From Halichoerus grypus (Eukaryota; Chordata; Mammalia; Carnivora; Phocidae), in NCBI RefSeq assembly GCF_964656455.1, contig NC_135715.1:160424437-160488436 (forward strand): a stretch of 64,000 bases of DNA. Direction: 5' to 3'. Of the stretch, positions 1 through 14,200 are shown piece after piece (position 1 is the stretch's first letter; every line of letters starts with the position of its first letter). The notes beneath the pieces are model-generated. The model did not search any database and was not told where the DNA came from. It worked only from the letters and a program-made list of their open reading frames with translations. Both the position numbers and the translations under genes were made by a program.

Positions 1-104
1 CTGCATCAGGCATCCTGCTCAGCCGGGAGCTTGCTTCTCCCTCTGCCCTTCACCCCACTTGCGTTCTCTCTCTCTCTCTCTGTCAAAATCTTTAAAAAAA
101 AAAG
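1..104 (+). repeat. Carnivore SINE (SINEC), 3' part, cut by the window edge
   Basis: It starts in the 'CTGCTCAGCCGGGAGC' body, then a CT-rich stretch and TCAAAATCTTTAAAAAAAA tail. The head lies before position 1. Confidence 0.85.
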
Positions 105-1202
105 AGAGAGAGAGACAGCAGCCCCAAATAGAGTCACTTGTGCTAAACCCCATGTCAGCAAACCAAGACTTAATACCTAACCAAAATGCAGTTTTAATTC
201 CCCAGGAATGTAATCTTTAAGCAGTCAACATGGAATTACCTGGTTAGCACTGGTGAAATAATCTGCCTGATAAACTCCTTCCATTCCCCTTAGGAAAGTG
301 ACCTAATGCAATTTGATCCAATCTGATCTTTAAATTTACTCAGTTGAATTTCTGTTGTTTAACGGTTTGCAGGGGGATGCCAGTGACCCTCTCTCAAAGG
401 TCACTGAGGGAGATTTTTGTGATCTGACCTAGCTAAAAAAAAACCTCATGTGTAATGCTCCTACATCCAACCTGATCTCTTCTGATGTGTGTGACAGGCA
501 ATCCCAGAAACACCTGAGCCTCCTCTCCTGAGCTACGAGGAGACCTTGTTTCAGTGGTAAAAGACACCCTAACTCTGTTTAGATTTAGATTTCACAAAAT
601 CCAGGAATTAGTTTCCTTGTTCTTACTCTTTATAAGTACCATTAAATCCATATTTGAAAAGACTGATGTTAATAGCATGTTAACTTTATCTTTTTGTACT
701 TCCAGTCTCTCCCTTTCCAAGCCATCCTCTACACTAATTTACAAGTTTTTAAAAAAATATATAAGTTTGGAGTTGTTATTTCTTATGTTAAAAGATTTTA
801 ACAGCCTTTTCTCTTATTATTTGCTTCTATATAATCAATACCTGACTTGCTTTTTTGCTAGTGATGCTGTACTCCATTCATGCAGTTGCATTTTGTTTCT
901 TTATATATTTAGTTCATTCTAAATCTGCATGAATGTCTTTTTTTAAAGCTTTTTAAAAAAGAATATTTTTTCAATAATATATTTTTTAAATAATATTTTT
1001 AATAGAAAATAAAATTTTAACTTACATTGTTTGGAGATTGTTTTTGTTAGTTTTGTTTTTGTTTTTTTACCATTAGCATCTCACAGGTGGAAAACATTTG
1101 TATCCTATAGCCTCCCAATGTTGGCTGACGCAGTTGTATTTTTAAGAAAATTTTTTGCCCATATTTAAAGATTGGGACATATCACATAAAAACCACAGTA
1201 CT

Positions 1203-1403
1203 GGGGTACCTGGGTGGCTCAGTCGTTAAGGGTCTGCCTTCGGCTCAGGTCATGGTCCCAGGGTCCTGGGATCGAGCCCCACATCGGGCTCCCTGCTCAG
1301 CCAGGAGCCTGCTTCTCCCTCTCCCACTCCCCCCTGCTTGTGTTCCCTCTCTCGCTGTGTCTGTCTCTGTCAAATAAAGAAAGAAAATCTTTTAAAAAAA
1401 AAA
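1203..1403 (+). repeat. Carnivore SINE (SINEC)
   Basis: Head GGGTACCTGGGTGGCTCAGT, body GGTCATGGTCCCAGGGTCCT, CT-rich region and AAATAAAGAAAGAAAATC tail. The flanks AAACCACAGTACT and AAACCCACAATACT look like a slightly diverged target-site duplication. Confidence 0.92.
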
Positions 1404-1789
1404 CCCACAATACTTTCTTTTGAAAAATCAGAATATCTGACCACATTGATCCCATGCTCTTGTGTGGAATGGGTCCACCCCGCTCAATCCCCTACATTTA
1501 GGCTGATGCCAATGACCATTTATCACCGTGCTTGTTTGTGTGGTTATTTTTCCTTATGTCCAGGCCACTTCACTTACTTATATTGCCTGCACTGTGGGGA
1601 TTTGAATTCTGGTGATTATTTAGAGAAGGTGGCAAGAATCATCAGAAACTTTTCCCAAATCATAGTTACAGGGAAGATGATTGAGAAGTGGAGCAGTGGG
1701 GACACACATAAGAGAAAAGGTTTTTGGAATTGAATCAATAAATTATCATTCTTGCTAGTTAAATGCCCCTGGGGGACAAAAGCTAAACT

Positions 1790-2141
1790 TCAAAGTACAG
1801 TCAACATTTAATAGGGAGAAGTTCTTCAGATTAGTGTTTTCGTAATGAAATACATAAATGTGGAAAAGAAAATAGTACAATGCCCAGAGAAAGCTCAGAT
1901 CCAGATACAGAGAACATCACCTTTCATTGAAGAGTCTTGAAAATCTGTATAATTGAGATGAGAATTCAAACATTCCCAACCACTTAGAAGAAAGCAAATT
2001 GTGAAAAGACAAAGGTAGAACCAAGGCAACCCAGGAACTAAACTCATAATACACACTTCTCAAGAAAACCTCACCAGAGTTCTCAAAGTCTACAGAGATG
2101 GTGTTCCTACCATCTTTTGTACTGGAGAACAACTTTTCTGC
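1790..2141 (-). other. FLACC1: Probable FLACC1 3'UTR with ATTAAA poly(A) signal
   Basis: After the stop the nearest plausible signal on the minus strand is ATTAAA (TTTAAT at 1807-1812), giving a 3'UTR of about 350 nt. No canonical AATAAA lies closer. The exact cleavage site is inferred, not seen. Confidence 0.45.
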
Positions 2142-2262
2142 TCACAATTCTTGTTTTTCGTTGCTGTCATCTTCTAAAGTGTCAGAATCATCCTCATAAA
2201 TAGAGGTTGACCTCCCAGATCGTTCTTCATAAATTTCTTCATTCTTGGCAATTATTTTTTGC
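2142..2262 (-). CDS. FLACC1: FLACC1 last coding exon (residues 382-421, stop TGA)
   Basis: Acceptor CTTTCTTTATAG lies at the right edge. The exon encodes QKIIAKNEEIYEERSGRSTS, then the acidic tail IYEDDSDTLEDDSNEKQEL and TGA at 2144-2142. The tail is less conserved than the coiled coil, as remembered for the human protein. The 3'UTR continues leftwards. Confidence 0.93.
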
Positions 2263-5200
2263 CTATAAAGAAAGAGAAGATGTATCACTATAGACTCAAA
2301 GGGTAGAAGGGCCTCTACGATATCTGGGGGGAGAGAAACATGGTTTCATTCCTTCACTAGGGGACATCGCACACATTACTTGCAGTGGTTTTGAATTTAG
2401 TGAGATATGATATTTATGTTACCAAATTCCCAGATGAGGAATATTCTTCTGAGGGGAAACAGAGTATGCCATCCCAAAATATGCTACCTTGCATATTGAT
2501 TAGTTTGAATTAAAGTTACTTAAGCCAACAGCCAGTACAAGAAAGATACTCTGACCCTCCTTTGTCCCCCTGAAAGCAGGAAATAAAATTACCCGCCCTA
2601 CACAAGAAGGTAAAGAGACATGCTTCTCACCAGAAACAGGGAATTTAGGGCCGAGGGGGCTGTATGAACAGACCTTGTTACTTCCTCACTCATTTACCAC
2701 CCCGAGCCCAAACTCCTTTGTCTTGTCAATTCTTTACAGATTTATTGTCTTTTTGTCTAAAAGGTATAAAAGCTGCCCACTTTGGCCACTTCTTTGAGTC
2801 TCATATTTTTATGTGCTCCTGTACATTCAAAATTTAATTTGTTTTTCTCCTGTTAATCTGTCTCATGTCAATTTAACTATTAGACCAAACAACCTACAAG
2901 GGAAGAAGGGAAAAGCTTTACTCTCCTATACCACCAAATCAGTGCAATGAATCACTTGTCTTTATTAAAATACTGACCAAAATTTATCTCAGTGATTTAA
3001 AATGCATCTTCAGGTAACAGTATAATTTCTGACCTGAAGTTGATTTCCACAAGAAATAAATGCAGCTGTATCTAAGTGTAAAGCACCGACACCTAAACCC
3101 CTAAACTCTCAGGGGACACGGTAAAAACTCGGAGCTCACATGTGTTGTCATGACAGTTTCCAATCATTCATTCAACAAGTATTTATTATACATCTACTAT
3201 GGATTCCAAGCATATGACATTCTGGAAAAGGCAAGACTACAGAGACACTGAAAAGATCAGTAATTGCCGGGAGTTGGGAGGGGAAGCCAAGCATGAATAG
3301 GTGAAGGGCAGAGGACTTTAGGGATTTAAAATATATACACAGAACTGAATAAACTCAGAGACCCTCAGATAAATTTCATGTGCCGTTTTACGTTAAAACT
3401 AAGATGTAGGTAAGAGAGAGGAGTCTAGACACATTCCCGACACCACTTCAGATGAACTGTCTGACCTTCGCAGGTGATTTCTGTGGCCTGGCTCTGAGTG
3501 AGTATCTCCCTCCTGAAAGTCCCTGTGCCTTGACCTTATCAGGGAATACCTGGGTTCATCTTCATCTATTCCTCACCCAAACTCCCTCCCACTTTCTTTT
3601 TTTTTTTTTTTTTTTAAAGATTTTATTTATTTATTTGACACAGAGAGAGAGAGAGGAATCACAAGCAGGCAGAGTGGCAGGGAGCGGCAGAGGGAGAAGC
3701 AAGCTTCCCGCGGAGCAGGGAGCCCGATGTGGGACTCGATCCCAGGACTCTGGGATCGTGACCTGAGCCGAAGGCAGACGCTTAACGACTGAGCCACCCA
3801 GGCGCCCCTCCCTCCCACTTTCTAAGGATAACTCAGCCATATCTTTTTGAGCAGCGTCCTTCATACCTTAGATGAATGTTTTCTTCTGTCAGAAGCTGTA
3901 TGGTATATTTAAACTTTTCTTCAGCTTCAGCAAGCTTGATCTGGAACATTTTCTCCAGATTTCCCACAGTAGCTTTCTGAAGGACATATAAATTTTAATA
4001 GCCATCTTTCCCAAACCAGAGTCACCCAGAGCAGAGCTACATGGTAGAGCTGCCCAGAGACCTGGATTCCTCTGCACAACTCCCATCCCCACTCCAGCCA
4101 GGACTTGCCTCTCTCTGAAGTTCCATCTGGGTTTGGTAGAGGGTTGTGTTAAGTGTTTCTAGGATAACAGCTTGTGTATTCAACTCTTCCTCCATGACCT
4201 GTGTAAGAAGAAACTGTTTCAGGACAACATGACAATATCTACCCATTTATTCTCTTCTGCAGGGCACCTGGACTAGAAGGTGAAGCGTCAACTTTAGCAA
4301 CTCTTTACACTGTTCAGTCACTTCACCCTGTTAATTCTACCTCCTGTATGTCTTGCCCATCTATACTCCCCTCTGCAGACTCACTATCACTGTCTCAGAT
4401 CCAGCCCTCACCGGGGCTTGCATGGGTCGTCACAATAGCTACCGATCACTCATTCATTAAACAAATACTTATTATTGGAAAAAGCAAAACTACAGAGACA
4501 GTAAAAAGAGGAGTGATTGCCAGGGGCTGGGAGGGGAAGCAAGGGATAAATAGGTGGAGGACAGAGAACATTTAGGCAAAGACACTACTCTGTATGATAC
4601 TGCAATGGTACGGGGCACGCTGCATTTGATGCATTCGACAAAACCTATAGAGTGTATAACACAAAGAGTGAACCCTAATGTAAACTACGGACTTGAGTTA
4701 AAAGGGATGTATCAATAATGGTTCATCAACTGTAGCAAAAGTACCACACTAATGTAAGACGTTAATAATAGAGAAAATTGTATGTTTGTGTTGGGGGAGG
4801 ATATGAGGAATCCCTGCACTTTCTGCTTAATTTTTCAGTAAACCTAACATTGCTCTAAAAAAAAATAGTCTTTTAATTAGGAAAAAAAAAAAAGCCCCTC
4901 CTGTTGTAGGCACCAGGAGTATTATGATGAACAAGAAAAATATAATTCCTACTCTTATGGATGTACATTCTAGTGAGGGGGATGGAAAAAATTAAATAAA
5001 AGTTAATAAAATAATTACAATAATAAATTTAAAACAAAGCAAGGATAAGATAGAAGATGCAGTGTAAGTGCAGGGAAGGGACAAATGTGGAATTTACATT
5101 AGATAGATGCTGAAGAGACTATAAGAATGAACCAGATGGGTCTCTGCTTTCAGGTGTCAGCTCCGTTTAACTCCTACATGTCCTCAGAGCTCTTCCCATG

Positions 5201-8200
5201 GGATAAGCATCCTCCCAAGATGTATAGACTAGAGAGGTACCATCACTTACTGCAACCACATTGTACAAAGCACTGTACCAACTCACTTAGCATTCTTTTA
5301 TTCACTTATTCACTCAAAAAATCAATTGGTAGTCACTGAATGTCTTGATGTGCCAGGCATGTTCTAGAAACTGGAGATTAGTGGTAGAGAAAACAGACAA
5401 AAATCTCTGCCTTCATTGAGTTTATCAGGTTAGACAATTATAAATCTGTATAGAAAAATAAAACAGGGAAAAGGAAGTGTTGGGTGGGTTGTTAAGCCTT
5501 TAAATAGAGTGGCCCCTCAGAAGTGGCATCTAAGCAAAGACCAGAAAGAGGTAAGGAAGTTAGTCATGTGGATATCTGGGAAACAGCTTCCTAGGAAGAC
5601 AGAATGTCAACTGCAAAAACCTCAAAGTAGAGGATCCTGGTGTGTTAAAGAAACAGCAAGGGGTCCAGTGCCACTGGGGTAGCATGATGGAGGAGGAGAA
5701 GATGTAGAAGGAGATGAGGATGGGGGAAAGAACCACGAGCATGGAGCAGGTAGAACAATCCTCAGGGTCAACACAGGACTGGGAATAGTTATATTCCCAC
5801 AAGCCAGAGTACACAGAGTATTGGGTAGACTACTCAAAAGGGTATTATCTCTGTGTGTGTGGGGGATTAGCCTTAGACCAAAGACTGCTTTAATTCTGCC
5901 TAACAAAGCTTAAAGGTAAGGCTTGAAAATATCAAACTGTTTCTAAGTAACTTAATGGCATCCCAGAACAAAGTACAACTATATTTAAAGAATACAAAGA
6001 TATTCAGCACCCAAAAAGTTAAACTTCACAATGGTGGTTGTCCAATAAAAAATTACCAGGCATGCAAATAAGTGAGAAAATATGGCCACAAATGAGGAGC
6101 AAAGTCAATTAATAGAAACAGATCCAGAAAGGAATGGTAGAATTAGAAGACAAGCTCAATAAAGCAGTTATTATAATACACTGGGTCTTCCTTGTTCCTT
6201 GTTTTGACCGATCCCTCTACCATGCAGGACACTGAGGTCTGTTTACCCAACAACGATGAAGTCTTGCCTAATCTCTAAGATATCATTCCACGATTTTATA
6301 ACGGCTAGTCTTTTCCCAAACATGTCCATTCTGGATTCAAGTTAAATTCTCTGTGAAAGAAAACCATGGGTTTGAACAGTTTCCCTTCAGGTGTCTCCCA
6401 CATGAAGTGCCATAATTTGTCCCAGAAGAACAGAATTCTTTGAAGAAACTGTTGGACATGAGGCACACTCAGAATCTTAAGGAGAGGCTTGGAGTTAGAG
6501 TTCCCGGGGGCAGTATTGTAATTTTTAGAGCTTAAAGGAAGAATTTGGTATTTCAGAAGTCAAGACTCTTGTGGTTTGAGCCTTACTAGAAATGGAAGGC
6601 ATTTGACACTGACAATCACAAGCATATTGCTTATATATTTCTTCAAATCGCTCTAAAAAGATGCTAAGGGCTTTGTTTTACAGATGACTTTGTATTATAG
6701 TTCTAAAGTTCTTTTTGACCTGTTGAATCCAGCAAACTCAGCTTTAGGGCCTCCCCCCATCCTTTTTTTTGGTTTTGGAAAATTATCATAGATTCCATTT
6801 TTTGGGAGTACATAATTTTATTGATGCATTTGTAAGATGCTAATTCCACAGGAAAAATGAAAAAACTTACCTGTTTGGTCTTTCTTAGCTCCTCTAATTG
6901 TAAGGTATCCTTTTCATGTTGTTTCAGTAGCTCCTAAAAATAATTTTATTTGGAAAGGGTCAGCACTGGGGTTTCTAGTACTTGTTTCAGAGAATTAAGA
7001 AAGCCAGAATAGGATTCTGGAATACCATATTCACCAAAGTTTAGATATTGGTATAATGAAGCACACATTATAAACTAATGACATGACATGTTGAAGTTAA
7101 ATTTTGAAAATCTTACTTATGTGCAACCTTGGTAGGGTTACTATTGTTGAATATTGTTAACATTGTTGAATATTCTGTTCTGCCACAGATTGATCTTTAT
7201 ATTCAGTACAATTCCAGTCAGAATACTTTCTTGACAAACTAATTCTGAAATTTATATAGAAATGTAAGTGATATAGAAGAGCCAAAATAACCTTGAAAAA
7301 CAAGAGCAAAACTGGATTTTTACTCCCTGATTTCAAACTATAGTAACTGAGACAATGGTTGTCTTGACCTAGGTATGGACAAAGAGTTCAATGGAATAGA
7401 ATGGAAAAACTAGATATCTATACAGAAAAAAATGGCCTATGACCTCTACCTCACTCCATACATAAAAATTCTTCAAAATGGATCATAGAGGGGTGCCTGG
7501 GTGGCTCAGTCGGTTAAGCGTCTGCCTTCGGCTCAGGTCATGATCCCAGGGTCTTGGGATCGAGCTCTGCGTTGGGCTCCTTGCTCAGCAGGGAGCCTGC
7601 TTCTCCTCCTCCCTCTACCCCCCCCCTCCACTCATGCACGCTCTCTCTCTCTCTCTCTCTCTCAAATAAATAAATAAATAAATAAATAAAATATTTAAAA
7701 AGAAAACAAAACAAAATGGATCATAGAATCATAAAAACTAAAATTATAAAGCTTTTTTTTAGAATAGAAGATCTTCAAAAAATATAAAAATAAATAAAAT
7801 AGAAGATCTTTGTATTCCTGGACTAGGCAACAATTTCATAGAAAGGACACAAAAAGCTGTAACTTTCCTGTAAAAAGGAAAAAATTAATAATTTGGCTTT
7901 CATCAAAATAAAAAACTTCTGCACATCAAAAGATAACATGAGCAAAATGAAGAGGCGAACTACAGGCGAGGAGACTGTTCGTGACACATGTACCTAACAG
8001 GGAACTTGTATCCACATTACATAAAGTGCTCCTACGTATCTATAATAAAGATAAACAATCTAAGTTTTTTCAAATGGCAAAAGACTTGAACCAGCATTTC
8101 ACAAAAGAAGACATATAAATTGTCTGATAAGCATACAAAAAAATTGCCCAACATAATTAGTCACCAGGGAAACTAAAACTATAATGGAATATCACTTTAT

Positions 8201-11200
8201 ACCCATTGGAAGGGTCAAAATAAAAAGGATGCCAATACTAGTTGCTGATGATGTGGAGCAACTGGAATTCTCATGTTTAAGACGCAAGAGTGAAATGGCA
8301 CAGCTACTGTGGAAAGTGCCTTGGCAATTTCTTTCTTTCTTTTTTTTTTTTAAAGATTTTATTTATTCATTTGAGACAGATACAGAGAAAGAGAGCATGA
8401 GCAGGGGGAGAGGCAGAGGGAGAGGGAGAAGCAGACTCTTCGCTAAGCAGGAAGCTGGACACGGGGCTTGATCGCGGCACCCTGGGATCATGACCTGAGC
8501 TGAAGGCAGACGCTTAACCATCTGAGCCGCCCAGGTGCCCTGGCTTGGCAATTTCTTATAAAGTTAAACCTATAACTACCCTAGAAACCAATAATAACAC
8601 TGCTAGGTATACACCCAAAGGAAATGAAAAATTGTGTCCACAGAAATACTTGTACAAGGGTGTTTACAAAACCTTTATAAAATAGGGAGGACAACAAATG
8701 GAAACAACCTAAACCTCCAAAAACAGGAAAATGGTAAACACATTGTGGGATATTCCTACAAAGGGATGCTAATGGGCAATAAAAAGTAAGAAATTACTGA
8801 TATAAACAACAAATGGATAAATTTCACAGACATTGTGTTGAGGAAAAAGAAGCTATATACAAAAGAGCATATACTGCATGATTCCATTTATATGAAGCTT
8901 AAAAACAGGTAAAATTAATCTATGGTGGGGGGCGCCTGGGTGGCTCAGTCGTTAAGCGTCTGTCTTCGGCTCAGGTCATGATCCCAGGGTCCTGGGATGG
9001 AGCCCCGCATCGGGCTCCTGCTTGTCGGGAAGCCTGCTTCTCCCTCTGCCACTCCCCCTGCTTGTGTTCCCTCTCTCGCTGTCTCTCTCTCTCTGTCAGA
9101 TAAATAAATAAAATCTTAAAAAAAAACCCACAAAACTAATCTATGGTGGTAGGAATCAAAATAGTGGCTGTCTTGGGGCAAGTTTTGAGGGAGAGAGGGC
9201 TTAACTGGGAAGGAATACAAGAGTGATTTCTGGGTTGATAAAATGCTCTAGATCTTTACTTGGGTGTTAGTTACATGGATACGTACATTTGTCAAAACTC
9301 ATCAAACTGTATACTTACGATCTGTGCATTTTGTTAATTGTAAACTATGCTTTCATGAGAAAGAGAGTGAGACACAGAGCAGCATTTACAGATTTATAGT
9401 CAGCGTCGCTGAAGAGAAAATAGGAGAGAGGAAAGGATGCTTGCGGATGATCAAATCTCTCCCCATTAGAGGAATTGCTCCTTCTTATTCAGATGTCTGA
9501 GCCCTCCGGACCCCAGAAGCACTAGCCACACTGCATAGAGTGCCCCATATCCTCATTACTGTCTTGCTCAGTTATAGTGAATGCCAGAAATGGGATTTGA
9601 TTGGTGAAATTAGTGGTTTTTTAATTAGCATGATGATTGGAAATGGGCTCTTAAAAATGGAATATTCAAGGTAGATACTATTTTAGAGGCACAGTCCACT
9701 TTGCAGGAAAAGAGTACAGGAATCTAACAAAACCTGTAGGCTGCGCACTCAGGAATGGCGTCTAAGACTTAACTCCTAGATGGTCCTATGCTGCTTAGGA
9801 GGTGCCCTGGCTGCCTGAGGCTGACTCCAGGAGTTGCAGAATCCTATCCCTGTCATGCCTTTGTAGATACCTCCGATGAATCTTTCATGGACCTAAAAGC
9901 TCAGAGAGCTGGTGGTATAACCACTTGGGGCCTGCTTGCTAATGCAGGTTTGTTTAGTAAATGCCCATATGTCTGAGACCTGCTTTCACAATGACCTGGT
10001 AGCAGTATCAAGGTGGTGGGGGAGTGATGAACAGGAGGAGCTCACCCTCACCCCCTCTAACTTTGAGGTAGCTCCTCGTACTTACTCAGAGCTGTACATG
10101 ACCAAACTTGCTTAGTTTAGTTTGCTCCACTGCTCTTTCTCTTCAGCTCCAGTCAAGGATGAGGAGGAACATTCAGAGACTGGGGTTGTGGCAAAATAGG
10201 GAATTTCGGGTTCTGTATGTGTTTAGCATTCTATTATTCCCCGTTAATTCAAATTTTCATTCCACCATAACCCTGTGGTAAGACCGTCTAGATAAAGACA
10301 GCAAGACTGCCAGTCCACTTGGATACATTTCCAGGGAAGCTGGGAAAGGAGGAATATGCCCACAAAGACAGAAAGCTCGCCTAATTACAGAGCCACCCCT
10401 GGGACCCGGATGTCTCAGCAAGGCTGCACCTTCAACCCCTCACGTGCATGGGGCCTAAGTTACCTCCTTCTCTCGAATGAAGTTCTCAAAGACGGCACTG
10501 TAGGAATCATTTATTTTCTTCTTTTCTTCTATTGACTCTAACTCAAACTTTTTTGTCATTTTATGTTCTGTGGAGGTGAGAAGAAATTACACGTATGAGG
10601 TAATGTGGGGAAAGCAGATGCGAAGGAAACTCCAAATGTTTGAAGATAATACAAATTCCACACTGGGTCAAACTCAAGGTCCTTTCAGCCTGGCGTTCGG
10701 CTTCTGACGTTTACCTGGAGTGTGAGAGTCAGGTGAACATGGCGGTGGTTTTCAGGGATGTCAGTCGTATGGGACTTACCCCAATGTCTCTGATTTTTCT
10801 GTGTATGTGTAATTTATTTTAGATCTCTTGCTTATTATTTTGTCCATTCTCACCGCCAAAGTAACCAGTATGCTTTCTTCGATATCCTTACCTTAAAATA
10901 CAGCTCTTGGCTAATGTGATGCCTCCAGCATAAATATTTATCCTGTATTTAGCTCTGGGGTAGAGATAGGCTTAAACTGTTTCTGGGGCAGGGGATCCTG
11001 CCAACAGAGGCCCAATACCAAACAGGGGATAGTAGGGGGTAGAAGGAAGAGGTAAGGGGCTGACACAAATTTCTTCTGCAGCCTCATGGTGCTGGGGACG
11101 GATAGGGAGGCAACCTCTAGGCTCACAGGATGGGTCTGGGCTGAGCTACGCGGTGCACAGCTAAAATCTGCTTTTTCAAAACTGAGTGAACATCTTAACT

Positions 11201-14200
11201 TAGATTTTGACAACATGGAGTGAGTATAGTATGGGTAGCTAGAAGTCTGGAAGAAGACAGGGTCATGCTACACCAGGGTCCTAGCTAAAGCCTCAAATAG
11301 GTGCAGCTCCGCATTCCTTCCCTCAGCTTAATGCCAGGGTCTTCCCGCTGCCTCTGGCAGTCAGAGTCCCCAGTGGGGTGGCAATGGCCTTGAGGATCAA
11401 CTTCCCCAGGGGGTTTCTGCATTTAAATGAGTAATTTGTTGAAATCAAACAAATCTGATACGAATTGGGTTGAGGCAGGATGTGGTACAAGTTTGTAGAG
11501 GCCCTACTCCTACCTCAACCAGTCCTCTAGGTCAGGGAGCAGAGTCTCCGTAAATTCGTCTCTCCTTTTTCCATTTATGAAGATGCTCAGTGTGGGTAGA
11601 AGGCTCATCTATAAATCACTTTCTATGATCCAAACTCTGTGCTAGGCGTTGGAAATATTAAAAATATAAAGTAATATATAAATGGATCAAATCAACATGT
11701 TGTACATTTTAAACATATGCAATGTTATATGTCAATTGTATCTCAAAGATTGAGATCCTTTTTGGGGTGGAGGATGTGGGAATCCAGAGGCTCTCAGTAT
11801 AATCGGTTGTGCTGTCCCTCCCCCAACAAGTGAATATTTGAAACTCTAATTCAAGAACATCTTTTCTGGAACTTTGGGGTCACTTGCATCCACGTAACAA
11901 GTCAGCACTCCTACCGATGTCCCAGAGCTTGCTCCAGCCCGTGACGGCCAAACTTGGAGAGTGAGCTTTGGAAGGTATAGGCTTAGACCCTCAAGTGGCT
12001 GAACTTTATAAAGACTCCATCCTGGTTGTCACCTTCTTGAAAACTCCATGCACCTCTGATTCAGGAGTCCAGCCATGCGGCCGTCACCCTTAGTGGATCC
12101 AAGGCTGCCTTTCTAGTTGAGACCAAACTTAATGGCAGGTTTTTTCGGTGCACGTGCCATCAAAAAGACAGAAATTTCTGTACTCACTTTGCTGTAGCAG
12201 GATCTTTTCCCGCTCCAACTTCTCCTCCTTTTCCCATTCTGCCTTCTTCTTCGACCACTTGTCCTCCATTTCATCATAAATGCTGTCCTGTGGAGGCACA
12301 AAGGCACCATGAAGAAAAGGGTCCTGAAAAAGGCCACACACCAGCTCCAGGCACAGCCTGGGGCCCTTTGCAGCTTCCCTCACCTGGAAGGCTTGCTAGG
12401 AGGCCCTCTGTGGGCGGCTGGTGGCAGCAAATTCTAGCCCGGCCCACCTGCGAGCCTGCAGAACCCTCAAAGTCAAGGGCAAGCTCTGCCTGGTGTTTGT
12501 CCCACTGGAACTGGGTTTTCTTTGAGGACAGGTAGGATTCCCCTGTTGAAGATTCACATGTCAGCTCCCTGAATCATCAATCACTCATCAGTAGCCCATG
12601 GAGAAACAAGGGAAACGCCTAGTAGTTAATTTGAACACTTAGAAAACAATGGCATGTTTTTCAGAGTGTGTTTATTTTTCCTCAGCAAATCTAGCTTCCT
12701 TTGTGGTTGAGGTTAAATAAGCCTAACCCGATGCCAGTCCTATTGGTTGGCTCAGACTTCGTGGGAGTGGGACGTCAGGAGGAAGAAGGCCTAGAACCTG
12801 GATGCTGCCAGTAAGGTCTCAGGACCCTGACCCCCTTTGTTCCAGGTTAGCGGTACAAGTCACACTGGGGCCAAGCATCAGAGCTCATTTGTAATTGCTT
12901 GTGGCCATTTAGATAAAGTTCTCTCTCATCATTTGCAAGACTGGTGGGCAGATAGAGGTCAAACTCTCTGGAGAGGTCCAGCCTGAAGCAAACGTTAAGG
13001 CCTACCTAGGAAATTGGGGCATCCACCTGATGCTTGTCTTAGGCTTTGCTCTATGATGTCTTCCCTGACGTATCAAGATACATCTTGCAAAACAAGTTTT
13101 AGATGGAAGCTCAAAAGTGAAATTGTGGTAAATAGAATTTCAGAGGTGGTGCTGGTACTTAACTTGGTTTTCTTTTATACGGTGGTTAACTGTCCTTGTT
13201 TGTTTGAAACTAACTTGTGTCCTGGGTCTCTGAACATTCAATGCTAAAATCTGGAAAGTCCCAGGCAAACCATGAGCAGCTGGTCACAATAGGATGGGGG
13301 TTTGCTGCCTCAGCCTGTCCTGTCCATTCCTCTCCTCTCCACTCTCTCACCCTCCTAGGAAGAAATCATGGCCTGTTTCCCTGCAGCTCCAGCAGATTAA
13401 CCAGTTTAAATGAAGGAGTTATATTCTGAGATGGCCAGAGCACCCCATGCTCTGCTTGTGGGGGGTGCAGGGATAGAGTTTTTTGGATGGTAATTTGGCC
13501 AAATGTATCAAAGGCCTTTAAAATGTTTATCCCTTTTTTTTTTTTTTTTTAAGATTTTATTTATTTATTTGACAGAGAGAGAGATAGCGAGAGCAGGAAC
13601 ACAAGCAGGGGGAGTGGGAGAGGGAGAAGCAGGCTTCCCGCCGAGCAGGGAGCCCGATGTGGGACTCGATCCCAGGACCCTGGGATCATGACCTGAGCCG
13701 AAGGCAGATGCTTAACGACTGAGCCACCCAGGCGCCCCAATGTTTATCCCTTTTGACCCAGCACTCCACTAAAATCAAAGAAGTTCCCAAGTACAAACAC
13801 TAAGAGTGGTTGTCTTGGGGTGGTGATTATTCTTTCTTTTTTGTTGTTGTTGTTGTAGTTGGTTTTTGTATTTCCATTTTCTAAAAAACAATGAGCAGGT
13901 ATGACTTTTGTAATCACAAACATATTTTTCAATGGGCTTCTTTGGTGTCTGAGAGACTGACTTGTCACACATGGAAACCACCACAGTCCACAGTTCACTC
14001 TTCTCCCTGGGTGTACTCAGTGTTACCTAGGTCCGAGGATGCTGGGAATCTCAGGACATGATTTTCTGGGCAAGAGTTCTAGACTTAGCCCACTGTTATC
14101 AGCCAGGAATGAGCCTTGCCTCTTTTACTTTCATAATCCACCAAGGAGCTCTGAATCTCACCTGATACATATGAAACATATTCTTCAAATACTTATATTC

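Larger units (their letters stand above)
7195..9370 (+). repeat. Old L1 (ORF2 3' part and 3' end), interrupted by three SINEs
   Basis: ACTCCCTGATTTCAAACTAT, AAACTTCTGCACATCAAAAG and ATGGAATATCACTTTATACC follow the order of L1 ORF2 towards its end, with many stops. SINEs sit at 7490-7712, 8334-8543 and 8929-9136. No intact reading frame remains. Confidence 0.75.

Noticed and set aside
3452..3864. Open frames overlapping the SINE at 3598-3807, and similar frames in other SINEs
   Set aside because: They are the standard open frames of the carnivore SINE (for example the recurrent WVAQS/VCLRLRS pattern) and are not genes.
4104..4108. GT donor for FLACC1 exon 12 at 4104-4103
   Set aside because: It would add four bases and shift the frame into exon 13; the GC donor at 4108-4107 fits consensus and phase.
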